Source: Mesorhizobium sp. C432A (GTDB lineage: Bacteria > Pseudomonadota > Alphaproteobacteria > Rhizobiales > Rhizobiaceae). From it: DNA of 64,000 nucleotides. Positions 1-9,546 of this stretch are shown here, in pieces. A program made the position numbers and the translations under genes. The notes below the pieces were generated by a model. That model saw only the letters and a program-made list of their open reading frames with translations, was not told where the DNA came from and searched no databases. The DNA lies in the NCBI RefSeq assembly GCF_030323145.1, contig NZ_CP100470.1, forward strand, positions 5,621,001 through 5,685,000, read 5' to 3'. How positions within the stretch are numbered: the stretch's first letter is position 1; each line of letters begins with the position of its first letter.

Positions 1-240
1 TTAGGCCCTGTCCACCCGCCATGTCAGCGCTCTCCGAAAGGTTTTCTGCTTTGGAGTGCCTATCGCACACGCAGAAAGGCGCATCAAGCACAGACGGGGC
101 GCGCGTTCAATTCAGACACTCGGCGTGACAACGAATGGGGATAATAAGGTTGTTGTGAGATTCGAACGCCTCACTGCGGCCAGCGCGCCTTGACGGCCCA
201 GGCCGGGCAGCCGAATCGGCTGGCCGGCACCGCATCGGCC
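1..240. other. left-edge stretch without a recognised gene
   Basis: I see no convincing gene here. A short minus-strand open frame ends at the very first bases but has no recognisable motif. The longer minus-strand frame that crosses this stretch from about 107 onward is the antisense-frame shadow of the methyltransferase gene to its right. Confidence 0.4.
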
Positions 241-975
241 CTATCCAGCCATTTTGCGCCAAGGAATGAGCATTCCCACCTGCTTGCGGTAGAGGCGGTA
301 CTGATCGCCAAACATCGCGACGAGATCGCGTTCCTCGAGGAAGATGCCGAGCAGGATGTAGCCGGTGCTGCCCGCCGCGAACAGAAGATGGCCCCATGTC
401 ATCGACGGCGTCGCCCAGAAGGCCAGGAGAAAGCCGACATAGAGCGGGTGCCGGACCCATTTGTAGAACAGCGGCGTCCTGAACACGGGCGGCGCCGGTT
501 CGCTCTTGCGCAAAGCGGCGAGAACCTGGCGCAAGCCGAACAGTTCGAAATGGTTGATCAGAAAGGTGCTGGTCAACAATACCGCCCAGCCGAGCCAGAA
601 CACGCCATGGATGACGGCGACCCAGACCGGGTTCTCGACCGTCCAGACGAGACCGGGGATCGGCCGCCATTGCCAGTAGAGCAGCAGCAGGATGAGGCTG
701 GCCAAAAGCACATAGGTGCTGCGTTCGGCCGCGTGCGGGACAATCTGTGTCCACCAGCGCTTGAAAACCGGCCGCGCCATGATGCTGTGCTGGGCGGCGA
801 AAAGGCCGAGCAGCAGCGCATTGACGATGACGGCTTCGACCGGACTTCCAGCGACTCCGGAATCGATGGATTTCGGCACGACCATGTTGCCGACGAAACC
901 GACCGCATAGAGAAACGAACCGAGAAAAATCAGGTATGCGGCAACGCCGTAGATAAGGGTGATTACGCCCGCCAT
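241..975 (-). CDS. mddA: methanethiol S-methyltransferase-like membrane protein (MddA type)
   Basis: Integral membrane methyltransferase of the NnrU/isoprenylcysteine methyltransferase superfamily, about 244 residues with five or six hydrophobic spans. The pattern of an early [10 protein letters not shown] segment, a central [11 protein letters not shown] segment and a C-terminal [10 protein letters not shown] segment (the RHP-x-Y cofactor motif of ICMT-like enzymes) matches MddA, which methylates methanethiol to dimethyl sulfide using S-adenosylmethionine. The start at 975 is preceded by GGAGGGG at good spacing, so it is preferred over a TTG six codons upstream. It is divergent from a TetR regulator, with two operator-like palindromes between them. 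The substrate is inferred from family resemblance only; another thiol- or lipid-methylating ICMT-like enzyme is possible. Confidence 0.65.
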   Translation of the reverse strand: MAGVITLIYGVAAYLIFLGSFLYAVGFVGNMVVPKSIDSGVAGSPVEAVIVNALLLGLFAAQHSIMARPVFKRWWTQIVPHAAERSTYVLLASLILLLLYWQWRPIPGLVWTVENPVWVAVIHGVFWLGWAVLLTSTFLINHFELFGLRQVLAALRKSEPAPPVFRTPLFYKWVRHPLYVGFLLAFWATPSMTWGHLLFAAGSTGYILLGIFLEERDLVAMFGDQYRLYRKQVGMLIPWRKMAG

Positions 976-1001
976 GACTGCCCCTCCATGCAAGCATCAG
1001 G

Positions 1002-1021
1002 ATTCGGTCGGTCGACCGAAT
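1002..1021. promoter_or_regulatory. TetR-type operator 1 (inverted repeat)
   Basis: ATTCGGTCG, a 2-bp spacer GT, then CGACCGAAT: a perfect 9-bp inverted repeat in the divergent promoter region between the methyltransferase and the tetR gene. The same CGGTCG-N2-CGACCG core recurs at 1063-1078, which supports real operator function, probably for the adjacent TetR protein. Confidence 0.75.
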
Positions 1022-1062
1022 TCAGTGTCAAAAACCATAAATTCTCTGACGAGTCAACTTGA

Positions 1063-1078
1063 TCGGTCGCTCGACCGA
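1063..1078. promoter_or_regulatory. TetR-type operator 2 (inverted repeat)
   Basis: TCGGTCG, spacer CT, CGACCGA: a perfect 7-bp inverted repeat with the same core and the same 2-bp spacer as the site at 1002-1021. The two centres are about 59 bp apart, so one may control the methyltransferase and the other the regulator itself. Confidence 0.75.
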
Positions 1079-1162
1079 GATAGAGTGGAGGGACGTCCAG
1101 CCCCGGACAGGAGAAGCTATGATCCGCCCAGATTGCACCGCTAACAGCGGCAGCCACGCCGC

Positions 1163-1798
1163 ATGACGGACGCTGCCGAAGCCGTTACCCCGCCGCAGAA
1201 CAAGCAAAAGCGCGACACGCGCGCCGAACTGATTTCGGCCGCCGAGTTATGCCTCCATCAAGGCGGTTATGCCGATCTGTCGACGCGCCGCGTTGCCGAG
1301 ATCGCCGGCGTTCCGCTCAGCCAGATCCATTACCATTTCGGCTCCAAGGAACGGCTGTTCCTGGCCCTGCTCGACCATCTGAACGAGGGCCTGCTGAAAC
1401 GCCAGGCGGAGACTTTTGCGGCACCGATGCCGCTGTGGCAACGCTGGGAGCGCGCTTGCGATTTCCTCGACGATGATCTGGCGTCCGGCTATGTCCGGAT
1501 CCTGCACGAGATGATCGCGGCAAGCCTGTCGAGCCCCGAGATCGCCAAGGCGGTGCGCCGCGACCTGCGCGGCTGGTTCGAACTGCTGGACGGACTGGCG
1601 CAAGAGGCGGAGCGTCGGTTCGGCGGCCTCGGGCCATTCTCCGCCGCCGAAGTAACCAGCCTGGTCAGCGCCGCATTCCTCGGCAGCGAGACGATGATCC
1701 TGCTTGAGATCGAGAGCCCGCATGTCCCGGTGCGGCAGGCGTTGCGCCGCTTCGGCGAAACCATCCGGCGGATGGAGGAAGCAGCGCCCGGCAGTTAG
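1163..1798 (+). CDS. TetR/AcrR family transcriptional regulator
   Basis: A 211-residue TetR-type repressor. Residues about 18-65 form the N-terminal helix-turn-helix domain, with the diagnostic recognition-helix region ending in IHYHFGSKERL. The rest is a helical ligand-binding domain whose ligand cannot be read from sequence. It is transcribed away from the methyltransferase gene, and the shared 190-bp region carries two inverted repeats with the same core, so autoregulation plus control of the methyltransferase is the simplest reading. The length is normal for the family and nothing looks broken. Confidence 0.9.
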   Translation: MTDAAEAVTPPQNKQKRDTRAELISAAELCLHQGGYADLSTRRVAEIAGVPLSQIHYHFGSKERLFLALLDHLNEGLLKRQAETFAAPMPLWQRWERACDFLDDDLASGYVRILHEMIAASLSSPEIAKAVRRDLRGWFELLDGLAQEAERRFGGLGPFSAAEVTSLVSAAFLGSETMILLEIESPHVPVRQALRRFGETIRRMEEAAPGS

Positions 1799-1817
1799 CC
1801 AGCGAAGTCGAGCCGCG

Positions 1818-2747
1818 TCAGCCTTTGCGGCTGCGCATCAGCGCTTCGAGTTCGCTGTCGCCGCCTTCCGGCAGCATGATGCGGACATGGGCGTAGAGAT
1901 CGCCATGGCCGCCGGCCTTTTCCGGCAAGCCCCTGCCCTTCAGGCGCAGCACCTTATCGGAACTCGACCAAGCCGGAATGTTGACCGCCAGCCTGCCGGT
2001 CGGCGTGTCGACCGGCACCTTGGCGCCCAGCACCGCGTCGGCCAACGCTACCTCCAGATCGGCATGCAAGTCACGGCCCTCGATGCGGTAGCGCGGGTGC
2101 CTGCGGATACGGATCTTGACCAGCGCATCGCCCGGCTGTGCCGGCCCCTGCTCGCCCTGGCCCTTCAGCCGGATGGTCTGGCCATCCTCGACATAGACCG
2201 GCAGCTTGACCGCAATCTTGCGGCCGTCGGGAAACATCGCCGTCACCTTTTCGGCGGTCGCTATCTCCTCGATGGTGACGTCGAGCGTGACGTTCAGATC
2301 GGCGGCGGTCGCCTGCTGGCGGCGGTCGCCTGTTCCGGCGCCGCGCGCGCCGGAAAAGGCGTCGCCGAAGATCTGGCTGAAAATGTCGCTGTTGCCGTCG
2401 AACGGATCGCCGCCCGGACGCCCCGATCGGAATTCGAAGCGCGAGCCGCCGGCGCCCTGCTGGCGGCGGAAGCCACCGAACGGATCGCCGCCGCCGGCTG
2501 CGCCCTCGAAGCCCTGGAATTTCGGCTTGCCGTCGGCGTCGATCTCGCCGCGGTCGAAGGCCGCACGGTTCTTCTCGTCGCCGACGACCTCATAGGCCTG
2601 ATTGGCGGCGGCAAAACGGTCCTTGGCCTTGGGATCATTCGGATTCTGGTCCGGATGATACTTCTTGGCGAGCTTGCGGTAAGCCGATTTTATGTCCTTG
2701 GCCGATGCGTTCTTGGCAACGCCCAGCACCTCATAGGGGTCGCGCAT
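1818..2747 (-). CDS. DnaJ C-terminal domain protein, CbpA-like co-chaperone
   Basis: A 309-residue Hsp40. The J domain occupies residues 1-68 with the HPD motif at 31-33, the contact that stimulates the DnaK ATPase. It is followed by a glycine/phenylalanine-rich linker and two C-terminal substrate-binding domains. The four CxxCxGxG zinc-finger repeats of true DnaJ are absent, so this is the CbpA type. The open frame continues upstream of the J domain, but the ATG at 2747 ([10 protein letters not shown]) is the natural start. It converges on the TetR gene with a gap of about 20 bp. Confidence 0.9.
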   Translation of the reverse strand: MRDPYEVLGVAKNASAKDIKSAYRKLAKKYHPDQNPNDPKAKDRFAAANQAYEVVGDEKNRAAFDRGEIDADGKPKFQGFEGAAGGGDPFGGFRRQQGAGGSRFEFRSGRPGGDPFDGNSDIFSQIFGDAFSGARGAGTGDRRQQATAADLNVTLDVTIEEIATAEKVTAMFPDGRKIAVKLPVYVEDGQTIRLKGQGEQGPAQPGDALVKIRIRRHPRYRIEGRDLHADLEVALADAVLGAKVPVDTPTGRLAVNIPAWSSSDKVLRLKGRGLPEKAGGHGDLYAHVRIMLPEGGDSELEALMRSRKG

Positions 2748-2871
2748 GCGTCCTGCCCTGGAAAATGAGTTAAATCCACGTTGGCCCTTATATGCGCTCC
2801 CATAGGAAGAAATTCCAGTGGCGCGCAGGCTTATCGAGGGTTGAAATTGCGATGCCCGCAAACCTCGAAAA

Positions 2872-3360
2872 TCAGAGCGGTTTGAAGTCCTGCATGTGCC
2901 AGCCGCCGGCCGCGGCGATGCACAATTGCCCCTTGAACAAAGCGACGCCGTCGAAGCTTTCGCGCGAGGCGGTAAAGCTGCGGCAGGCCTGGCCGTTGTC
3001 CTGCACTTCGGCGAGTTCGGTGATGGAGCCCCGCGAGCCGGTGTCGGCATTCGCCCACGGCACGGCCTGGCCGCGAAGCTCCTCGATGTCGGCCGAAGAC
3101 ACCGCATTGCCGATCGTGGTCTGGTCGGAAGCGCTGTCGGCGTCCGTCGATGTCACCCTCGCCGGCGCGCTTGAGGTGACGATGGAACGGTCGACCTCGG
3201 CCTTTTCCAGGCTGAAGCCGCCGGCGCCGCAGGCGGCAAGTGGCAGGGCGATAATCACGATCACGGCTTTCGAACTGGCCGAAGCGATAACGCTCCATTG
3301 CCCGCTGTCAAAAGCTTGCGCGATACGCGACAATCGGCAACCTCCTGAAGCTCGAGACAT
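2872..3360 (-). CDS. small lipoprotein, RT0821/Lpp0805-like surface antigen family
   Basis: Up to 162 residues. A hydrophobic stretch ends in LPLAAC, a good lipobox, so the mature protein would be lipid-anchored. The C-terminal half carries the pattern [13 protein letters not shown] then CRSF and a final [11 protein letters not shown], which recalls the RT0821/Lpp0805 family of small surface proteins of unknown function. The ATG at 3360 leaves only 13 bp to the divergent pdxH start; an internal GTG near the start of the signal sequence would give a normal signal peptide and room for promoters, so the start is uncertain. Confidence 0.6.
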   Translation of the reverse strand: MSRASGGCRLSRIAQAFDSGQWSVIASASSKAVIVIIALPLAACGAGGFSLEKAEVDRSIVTSSAPARVTSTDADSASDQTTIGNAVSSADIEELRGQAVPWANADTGSRGSITELAEVQDNGQACRSFTASRESFDGVALFKGQLCIAAAGGWHMQDFKPL

Positions 3361-3373
3361 TTTGAGAAAAACT

Positions 3374-3991
3374 ATGAGTGACACTGAGTTAACAAGTAGT
3401 GACTTTACCGAAGCCGCCGAGCCGTTCCGGCTCTTTGCCGAGTGGCTGGAGGACGCCAAGAAAAGCGAAATCAACGATGCCAACGGCGTAGCACTTGCAA
3501 CCGTCGATGCCGACGGCATGCCGGATGTGCGTATGGTGCTGCTCAAGGGGTTCGATGAAAGCGGCTTTGTCTTCTACACGAATTTCGAGAGCGCCAAGGG
3601 CCGCGAGATTCTTGGCAGCATGAAGGCGGCGATGTGCTTCCACTGGAAATCGCTGCGCCGCCAGGTGCGCATACGCGGACCGGTGGAAATCGTCAGCGAC
3701 GCTGAAGCCGACGCCTATTACGCGACGCGGCCGCGCGGCAGCCGGATCGGCGCATGGGCTTCGAAACAGTCGCGGCCGCTGGAAAGCCGCTTTGCCCTGG
3801 AGAAGGCGGTGGCCGAATACACGGCGCGCTACCCTATCGGCGAAATCCCGCGGCCAAAGCACTGGTCGGGCTTCCGCATCGTGCCGCAGGCGATCGAGTT
3901 CTGGCACGACCGGCCATTCCGGCTGCACGATCGGCTGGTCTTTTCGCGCAACGCCGAAGGCGGCTGGGACAAGACACGGCTTTATCCCTGA
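3374..3991 (+). CDS. pdxH: pyridoxamine 5'-phosphate oxidase
   Basis: 205 residues, the usual length. This FMN-dependent enzyme makes pyridoxal 5'-phosphate from pyridoxine or pyridoxamine phosphate in vitamin B6 synthesis and salvage. Recognisable features are the [20 protein letters not shown] block with the following KGRE (FMN and substrate binding), the [13 protein letters not shown] block, and the conserved C-terminal end RLYP. The ATG at 3374 fits the family N-terminus. An upstream extension of the frame antisense to the lipoprotein gene is not used. Cytosolic. Confidence 0.95.
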   Translation: MSDTELTSSDFTEAAEPFRLFAEWLEDAKKSEINDANGVALATVDADGMPDVRMVLLKGFDESGFVFYTNFESAKGREILGSMKAAMCFHWKSLRRQVRIRGPVEIVSDAEADAYYATRPRGSRIGAWASKQSRPLESRFALEKAVAEYTARYPIGEIPRPKHWSGFRIVPQAIEFWHDRPFRLHDRLVFSRNAEGGWDKTRLYP

Positions 3992-3999
3992 GGATAAGT

Positions 4000-4758
4000 T
4001 CAGGCCTTCTTCCTAGTCATAAACGCGGTCAACGCGGCGCGCGCTTCGTCGGACTTCAGCCGCTCGGAGAAATGCTCGCTCTCCACCTTGATGCGGGCGA
4101 CAAGCTCGTGGCGCGGGGCGCGCATCAGGTCACGCGCGATCTTCAGCGCCTGCGGCGGCTTGGCGGCGATCGCGCCGGCCGCGGCAAGTGCCGCGGCTTC
4201 TAGCCCGTTCTCCTCGACCACCTCATAGATCAGGCCGGCGGCCTTGGCGCGTTCGGCGGAAAAACCTTCGCCGAGCCCAAGCAGCGCGAAGGCGCCCTGC
4301 CTGCCGAGGATGAGCGGCGCCAGCAGGCTGGAGCCCGCCTCCGGCACCAGGCCGAGGTCGACGAAGGGTGTGCGGAACACCGTGCGCGGCGTGGCGAAAG
4401 TCAGGTCGCAATGCAAATTGAGCGTGGTGCCGATGCCGACCGCAATGCCGTCGACGCCGGAGACCATCGGCTTCTCCGTTTTGGCCAGCGCCATCAGGAA
4501 GTCCCAGACCTCGTTGCCGCCCTCACCGCCGGTGGCGATGACCAGGAAATCGGCGAGATCGTTGCCGGAAGAGAAGGCGCCAGGCACACCGAGGAAGACA
4601 TGGACGCGAACCGCCGGGTCGGCATCGCCATCGGCCAGCGCCTTGGACATTGTCGCGTACATGGCGCGCGTCAGTGCGTTCTTCTTGTCGGGACGGTTCA
4701 TGCGGATGATCTGGATGGCGCCCTGGCGCTCGACGAGAATATGGTCTGTCACGGTCAT
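4000..4758 (-). CDS. enoyl-CoA hydratase/isomerase family protein
   Basis: A 252-residue crotonase-fold protein acting on an acyl-CoA. KKNAL (25-29) and the GAFSSGNDL loop (60-68) contribute to CoA binding and the oxyanion hole. In true hydratases two glutamates act; here the first position, in GVDGIAVGIGTTLNLHCDL, is a threonine, while Glu140 in GLVPEAGSS is present. That single-Glu pattern is typical of delta3,delta2-enoyl-CoA isomerases, so the common label hydratase may be wrong. It lies 25 bp downstream of an acyl-CoA dehydrogenase on the same strand and probably shares its transcript. Confidence 0.85.
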   Translation of the reverse strand: MTVTDHILVERQGAIQIIRMNRPDKKNALTRAMYATMSKALADGDADPAVRVHVFLGVPGAFSSGNDLADFLVIATGGEGGNEVWDFLMALAKTEKPMVSGVDGIAVGIGTTLNLHCDLTFATPRTVFRTPFVDLGLVPEAGSSLLAPLILGRQGAFALLGLGEGFSAERAKAAGLIYEVVEENGLEAAALAAAGAIAAKPPQALKIARDLMRAPRHELVARIKVESEHFSERLKSDEARAALTAFMTRKKA

Positions 4759-4783
4759 TCTTCCCTGGTGAGCGCTCTGGTAC

Positions 4784-6553
4784 TCAGGCCGTTATCAGCG
4801 CCTTGCCGGCGGTAGCGAGGCTCTCGGCGCCATCGATGACGCGTTCCTTCAAGGCGCTGACTTCGCCGAGCAGGTTTTCGGCGAAAAAGCGGCAAAGGGC
4901 GATGCGGCTCTGCTGGGCAAGTCCGCCACGCGCCAGATAAGCGCCGCCGGCAGCAAGCGAGATCAGCCTGAGATAGGGGGTCGCACCGGCTTGCGCTTCG
5001 TCCAGACGGCCGTCGGCCAGCAGCTTCTGCAGGAAGCGCGTCGCCTCGGTGAGATCGTCGAACGCCTGGTCAAGCGCTTCGGCGGTGCGGCCGAAGCCCT
5101 GCAGGTTCGAGGTCCGCACCTCGTCGGCGATGGCCTTCAGTTCGGCGATATAGCCATGCACATGCTCGCCGCCGCCAAGCGGCAATTTGCGGGCTACAAG
5201 GTCGATCGCCTGGATGCCGTTGGTGCCTTCATAGATCGGCGCGATGCGGGCGTCGCGATAGAGCGCGGCCGCGCCCGTCTCCTCGATGAAGCCCATGCCG
5301 CCGTGGACCTGGACGCCGAGCGATGCGACATCGACGCCGATATCGGTGGAAAAGGCCTTGGCCAGCGGCGTCAGCAGATTGGCGCGATCGCGCCAATGCG
5401 CGGCCTCCTCGCCTGTCGACACACGCGCGAAGTCGATGGCATAGGCGCAGGAATACGAGATGGCGCGGGCGATCTGGGTCAAAGCCTTCATGGTCAAGAG
5501 ATTGCGCTGCACGTCGGGGTGATGGACGATCGGCGCCATCCCGGCGCCTGAAAAGTCCGATGCCTTGCCCTGGCGGCGCTCATTGGCATAGGCGATCGCC
5601 TTCTGCGTCGCGGCTTCGGCCACTGCCACGCCCTGCATGCCGACGCAAAGCCTCGCGTTGTTCATCATGGTGAACATGCAGGCGAGCCCCTTGTTCTCCT
5701 CGCCGATCAGCCAACCGATGGCGCCGGGCGCAGCACCCTGGAACCCGTCGCCATAGATCATGGTGCAAGTCGGCGAGGCATGGATGCCGAGCTTGTGCTC
5801 GAGGCCGGAACAGAAGACGTCGTTGCGGGCGCCGAGCGAGCCGTCATCATTGACCAGGAATTTCGGCACCAGGAACAACGAAATGCCGCGCGTGCCGGCC
5901 GGCGCATCCGGCAGCCGCGCCAACACCAGATGGATGATGTTGTCGGTGAAATCATGCTCGCCATAGGTGATGAAGATCTTCTGGCCGAAGATGCGGTAAG
6001 TACCGTCGCCGGCAGGCTCGGCGCGGCTGCGCAAGGCGGCGAGATCGGAACCGGCCTGCGACTCGGTCAGGTTCATCGTCCCCATCCACTCGCCGGAGAC
6101 GAGCTTTGCCAGATACTTTGCCTTCAGCGCTTCGGAAGCATGCTTGTCGAGCGCCTCGACCGCGCCCATGGTCAGCGTCGGGCCGATGCCGAAGGCCATG
6201 GCGGCGGAGTTCCACATTTCGAGCGCGGCAACGCCGAGCATGGTCGGCAGGCCCTGGCCACCGAATTCTTCCGGTCCCGACAGCGCGTTCCAGCCGCCGT
6301 CGATCCAGCTGCGGTAAAGCGCCTTCCAGCCGGGCGGCGTGGTCACGGTCGCATCCTTCAGCACCGCGCCATGCTCGTCGCCGATCTTGTAGAGCGGCGC
6401 CACTTCCTCGCTGGCGAAGCGGCCGGCCTCGGACAGGATGGCGTCGACAAGGTCTTCGCCGAGGTCCCCGAACGCGCCGCGGTCTAGCGCCGGCTTGAGC
6501 GCGGCGACATGCTTGAGCGTGAACGAAATGTCGTCGACCGGGGCCTTGTACAT
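4784..6553 (-). CDS. acyl-CoA dehydrogenase with C-terminal extension (DmdC-like size class)
   Basis: A 589-residue FAD-dependent acyl-CoA dehydrogenase, longer than the roughly 380-residue standard because of an N-terminal segment and an extra C-terminal domain. Recognisable are LTESQAGSDL (FAD contact), the R-rich NNARLCVGMQGVAVAEAA helix, HGGMGFIEE and YEGTNGIQAIDLVARK, where the Glu is the likely catalytic base. This size class includes DmdC, the 3-methylmercaptopropionyl-CoA dehydrogenase, but also enzymes of unknown substrate. It heads a two-gene unit with the crotonase; a palindrome resembling LiuR sites lies about 90 bp upstream. Confidence 0.85.
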   Translation of the reverse strand: MYKAPVDDISFTLKHVAALKPALDRGAFGDLGEDLVDAILSEAGRFASEEVAPLYKIGDEHGAVLKDATVTTPPGWKALYRSWIDGGWNALSGPEEFGGQGLPTMLGVAALEMWNSAAMAFGIGPTLTMGAVEALDKHASEALKAKYLAKLVSGEWMGTMNLTESQAGSDLAALRSRAEPAGDGTYRIFGQKIFITYGEHDFTDNIIHLVLARLPDAPAGTRGISLFLVPKFLVNDDGSLGARNDVFCSGLEHKLGIHASPTCTMIYGDGFQGAAPGAIGWLIGEENKGLACMFTMMNNARLCVGMQGVAVAEAATQKAIAYANERRQGKASDFSGAGMAPIVHHPDVQRNLLTMKALTQIARAISYSCAYAIDFARVSTGEEAAHWRDRANLLTPLAKAFSTDIGVDVASLGVQVHGGMGFIEETGAAALYRDARIAPIYEGTNGIQAIDLVARKLPLGGGEHVHGYIAELKAIADEVRTSNLQGFGRTAEALDQAFDDLTEATRFLQKLLADGRLDEAQAGATPYLRLISLAAGGAYLARGGLAQQSRIALCRFFAENLLGEVSALKERVIDGAESLATAGKALITA

Positions 6554-6643
6554 GCCGCTTTCTCCTCCGCTGCTCCGACCGCTCGATCCTAGGACCCGGG
6601 CCGATGCAAAACCATCCGCCTCTGGGCGGCCTCCGACCTTCTT

Positions 6644-6660
6644 TTTACGTAAACGTCAAA
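6644..6660. promoter_or_regulatory. candidate LiuR-like operator upstream of the acyl-CoA dehydrogenase
   Basis: TTTACGTAAACGTCAAA, an imperfect palindrome with the ACGT-rich pattern that I recall for MerR-family LiuR regulators of branched-chain and fatty acid degradation genes. Its position about 90 bp before the dehydrogenase start fits a promoter. No LiuR gene lies in the window, so this is a candidate only. Confidence 0.4.
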
Positions 6661-6810
6661 CTTTGTCACGCGGATTTTCATCGAACTTCGTCGTCCACGG
6701 GTGGAGCGGGAGCGTAGCGGACGCCGAGTACCATGTCGCGACCTCGCGCTAGGGGCGCAACGGTGCAGAATTCCGCGCCGTGGCAACGCTTCGAAGTCGC
6801 GGAATGCATA

Positions 6811-6860
6811 CTATGGTCCGCGCCGCGTCGCTTCGCTCCTTGCTTCGCCATAGAATGACG
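6811..6860. repeat. dispersed repeat, CGTCGCTTCGCTCCTTG family, copy 1
   Basis: The segment CGCGTCGCTTCGCTCCTTGC followed by a CGCCATAGAATGACG end. Near-identical copies occur at 22590-22634 and 54982-55030, always between genes. In this copy the ends CTATGG and CCATAG form an inverted pair. Confidence 0.7.
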
Positions 6861-6950
6861 AAATCGCGAGAGCGACAGGACTCCTGCCCGAAAGCACTTC
6901 CTTAACCATACCGGTCCACCATCGGTGTTTGGTCAGCGGGGATCCCCTGT

Positions 6951-8114
6951 TTGAAAACGCCGACGCATCTTCTTCGCCGCTCAGCGATCGCTCTCGCGGC
7001 GATGATGGCGCTGATGTCAGCGGCTACAGCCTCGGACTTTTCCGAGCCGTGGCGGGATGGCGACCGCGCGCTGGTGGTCGACGCCTATGAATACAATTCC
7101 ATCGACTGGGGTGCGCTTGCCACCGACAAGCGCATTGTCGGCTTCATCAACAAGGCCTCCGACGGGCTGCCGCCGCCCTATTTCTGCTTCGGCGACGAGA
7201 TAGCGGTCAAACTCTGCAAGACATTGTGGAAACGCTTTGCGGTGACACGCGAGCTGTTTCAGACGCGCAAGGTGGTGGCCAAGGCGCTCGGCCTGAAATG
7301 GGGCGCCTATCATCTTGCCCGCCCCGGCAATCCGCTCGAGCAGGCCAACAGTTTCATCGATTTCGCCGAGCCAGCCCCTGACGATCTGCTCGCCCTCGAT
7401 CTCGAAGGCAACGACCCCTCGCAATGGATGTCACTCGAGGATGCCGAGGAATTCGTGCGCCAGGTGCACCGGCGGCTCGGCCGTTTCCCGATCCTCTACA
7501 CCAACGGCAAGACCGCCCAGTTCATCGCCGACAACCGCTATCGATACCGGCTCTTGTCGCGGCTGCCGCTCTGGTATGCGCGCTACAAGCCCGACATCGA
7601 CGTGCACTTTCCGATGGGCAACTGGCAGGGCTATGCGCTGTGGCAGTTTTCGGCGCAGGCCAATTGCGGCCGCCTGCGCTGCCCCTACCGGGTCCCCGGC
7701 ACGCCCAACGACATCGACGTCAACGTCGCGCCGATGGACGCGGCGGCACTGCGCCAGCAATGGCCCTTCGGCGGCCTGATCGACGTGCCGCCCGACTACC
7801 TCGCCTCGATACCGGTGCCAGTCTCGCGCGCAGCCGGGCTCGCCGGAAAAGTCACCATCACCTATGCCGATGTGGCGACGCCACCGACGGTCGAGGAGAT
7901 GGTGGCGGTGCTCGGCGCGCGCTGGCAGACATTCCGCGCTGCCTTCCGCATGCCGGTGGTCAAGACGGTGCCGCGCCGCGCGCGCTTCGGCATTGCCGAG
8001 TATGTCGCCTGGAAGCGGACTGCGTATCGTTCGGAGGCTCTGCTCGAGGCCGCCTTCTCGCAGGCCGCCGACCCGGTCAGCACCGCTTCAACGGAACTCC
8101 TTCGCGAGCGCTGA
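6951..8114 (+). CDS. secreted glycoside hydrolase family 25 (lysozyme-like) protein
   Basis: 387 residues. An N-terminal signal peptide (HLLRRSAIALAAMMALMSAATA) is followed by a GH25 domain. The family pattern is clear: an initial VVDAYEYNSIDW strand with the first Asp, a LALDLEGNDP motif carrying the Asp-x-Glu catalytic pair, and FPILYTNGK. GH25 enzymes cleave the beta-1,4 bond between MurNAc and GlcNAc, so it probably acts on peptidoglycan in the periplasm. About 110 C-terminal residues lie outside the domain and are unassigned. The start is a TTG; an ATG further in would shorten the signal peptide too much. Confidence 0.8.
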   Translation: MKTPTHLLRRSAIALAAMMALMSAATASDFSEPWRDGDRALVVDAYEYNSIDWGALATDKRIVGFINKASDGLPPPYFCFGDEIAVKLCKTLWKRFAVTRELFQTRKVVAKALGLKWGAYHLARPGNPLEQANSFIDFAEPAPDDLLALDLEGNDPSQWMSLEDAEEFVRQVHRRLGRFPILYTNGKTAQFIADNRYRYRLLSRLPLWYARYKPDIDVHFPMGNWQGYALWQFSAQANCGRLRCPYRVPGTPNDIDVNVAPMDAAALRQQWPFGGLIDVPPDYLASIPVPVSRAAGLAGKVTITYADVATPPTVEEMVAVLGARWQTFRAAFRMPVVKTVPRRARFGIAEYVAWKRTAYRSEALLEAAFSQAADPVSTASTELLRER

Positions 8115-8117
8115 GGC

Positions 8118-9401
8118 TCAGGTGACGCTGGCTTTCTCCCGCGCCACCGCCTGCCAGCCTATGTCGCGGCGGCAGAAGCCTTGCGGCCAGTCGATACGGT
8201 CGAGCGCGGCGTAAGCGCGGCTTTGCGCTTCACCCACCGTCTTGCCTGATGCCGTGACGTTGAGCACGCGGCCGCCATTGGCGACCAGCGCGCCGCCATT
8301 GATGGCAGTGCCGGCATGGAAAATCTCAACGCCTTCGCCAGCGGCTTCGTCGAGACCCCGAATGACCGAGCCTTTTTCCGGCGTCCCGGGATAGCCCTGT
8401 GCCGCCATCACCACGGTCAGCGCGGCATCGTCGCGCCAGCGGATCGAACTGTGCGCCAACTGGCCGTCGACGGCGGCGTTGAGCAGCACCAGCAGATCGT
8501 CCTTCAGCCGCATCATCAGCACCTGGCACTCGGGATCGCCGAAGCGGGTATTGTATTCGATCAGCTTCGGCCCCTTGTCGGTGATCATCAGCCCGGCAAA
8601 CAGAATACCGGCGAACGGCGCGCCAAGCTCGGCAATGCCGTGCATGGTCGGCTCGACGATCTCGCGCATGGTGCGCTCGACCATTTCGGGGCTCATCACC
8701 GGCGCCGGCGAATAGGCGCCCATGCCGCCGGTATTGGGGCCGGTATCGCCGTCGCCGACGCGCTTGTGGTCCTGTGCGGTGCCAAAGGGAAGTGCGGTCG
8801 TGCCGTCGCAGAGGCAAAAGAAGCTTGCCTCCTCGCCGGTCATGAATTCCTCGACCACGACCTCGGCACCGGCGCCACCGAATGCGCCGTCGAAACAAGC
8901 ATCGAGGGCGGCGCGCGCCTCGTCCAGCGTCATGGCGATGGTGACGCCCTTGCCGGCAGCGAGCCCGTCGGCCTTGATGACGATCGGCGCTCCCACCTTT
9001 TCGACGTAAGCCTTGGCCGCAGCCAGTTCGGTGAAGCGGCCATAGGCGGCGGTCGGGATGCCGTATTTGGCGCAAAGGTCCTTGGTAAAACCTTTCGAGC
9101 CTTCGAGCCGCGCTGCCCGCTTCGACGGGCCGAAGACGCGGATGCCCTCGCCGCGCAGGTCGTCGGCAATGCCGGCGACCAGCGGGCCTTCCGGCCCGAC
9201 GACGACGAGGTCGATCGCATTGTCCTTGCAGAAGGTTGCGACAGCGGCATGGTCGGCGATGTCGAGCTTGACCAGTTCGGCCTCGCGGGCGATGCCCGGA
9301 TTGCCGGGCGCGGCATAGAGCTTGGTCAAAAGCGGCGAGGCCGCGATCTTCCAGGCCAAGGCATGTTCGCGGCCGCCGGAGCCGATCAACAAAACGCGCA
9401 T
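8118..9401 (-). CDS. purD: phosphoribosylamine--glycine ligase
   Basis: 427 residues, the normal length. This ATP-grasp ligase joins glycine to phosphoribosylamine in the second step of purine synthesis. The sequence starts [18 protein letters not shown], the family hallmark, and continues with [26 protein letters not shown] and [10 protein letters not shown], all near invariant. The ATG at 9401 is preferred over an in-frame ATG six codons upstream because it gives that canonical N-terminus. It converges on the GH25 gene with a gap of 3 bp and appears monocistronic. Confidence 0.97.
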   Translation of the reverse strand: MRVLLIGSGGREHALAWKIAASPLLTKLYAAPGNPGIAREAELVKLDIADHAAVATFCKDNAIDLVVVGPEGPLVAGIADDLRGEGIRVFGPSKRAARLEGSKGFTKDLCAKYGIPTAAYGRFTELAAAKAYVEKVGAPIVIKADGLAAGKGVTIAMTLDEARAALDACFDGAFGGAGAEVVVEEFMTGEEASFFCLCDGTTALPFGTAQDHKRVGDGDTGPNTGGMGAYSPAPVMSPEMVERTMREIVEPTMHGIAELGAPFAGILFAGLMITDKGPKLIEYNTRFGDPECQVLMMRLKDDLLVLLNAAVDGQLAHSSIRWRDDAALTVVMAAQGYPGTPEKGSVIRGLDEAAGEGVEIFHAGTAINGGALVANGGRVLNVTASGKTVGEAQSRAYAALDRIDWPQGFCRRDIGWQAVAREKASVT

Positions 9402-9546
9402 GCCGATGTCCCTTGTCATTTCACGACAGGGACTGCGCTATTGCGCTGCGCAGCGCGGGTCAAGACTTTTGGTCCGCTGCTTGCCGGTTGCGCACGGCAA
9501 CGTCGCACGCATCGGCGAGCCGAAGCAGAAGCGCGGCTCTCGCGGC

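Larger units (their letters stand above)
6554..6950. other. long intergenic region with regulatory and repeat elements
   Basis: About 400 bp between divergent genes with no credible coding frame. It contains a candidate MerR/LiuR-type operator at 6644-6660 and a copy of a dispersed repeat at 6811-6860. The remainder shows nothing I can name. Confidence 0.5.

Noticed and set aside
4000..6553. DmdC-DmdD pair of the DMSP/methylmercaptopropionate pathway, linked to the nearby mddA
   Set aside because: The size of the dehydrogenase fits DmdC, but the crotonase lacks the first of the two glutamates required by DmdD, so the pathway cannot be claimed. Only a loose organosulfur theme remains.
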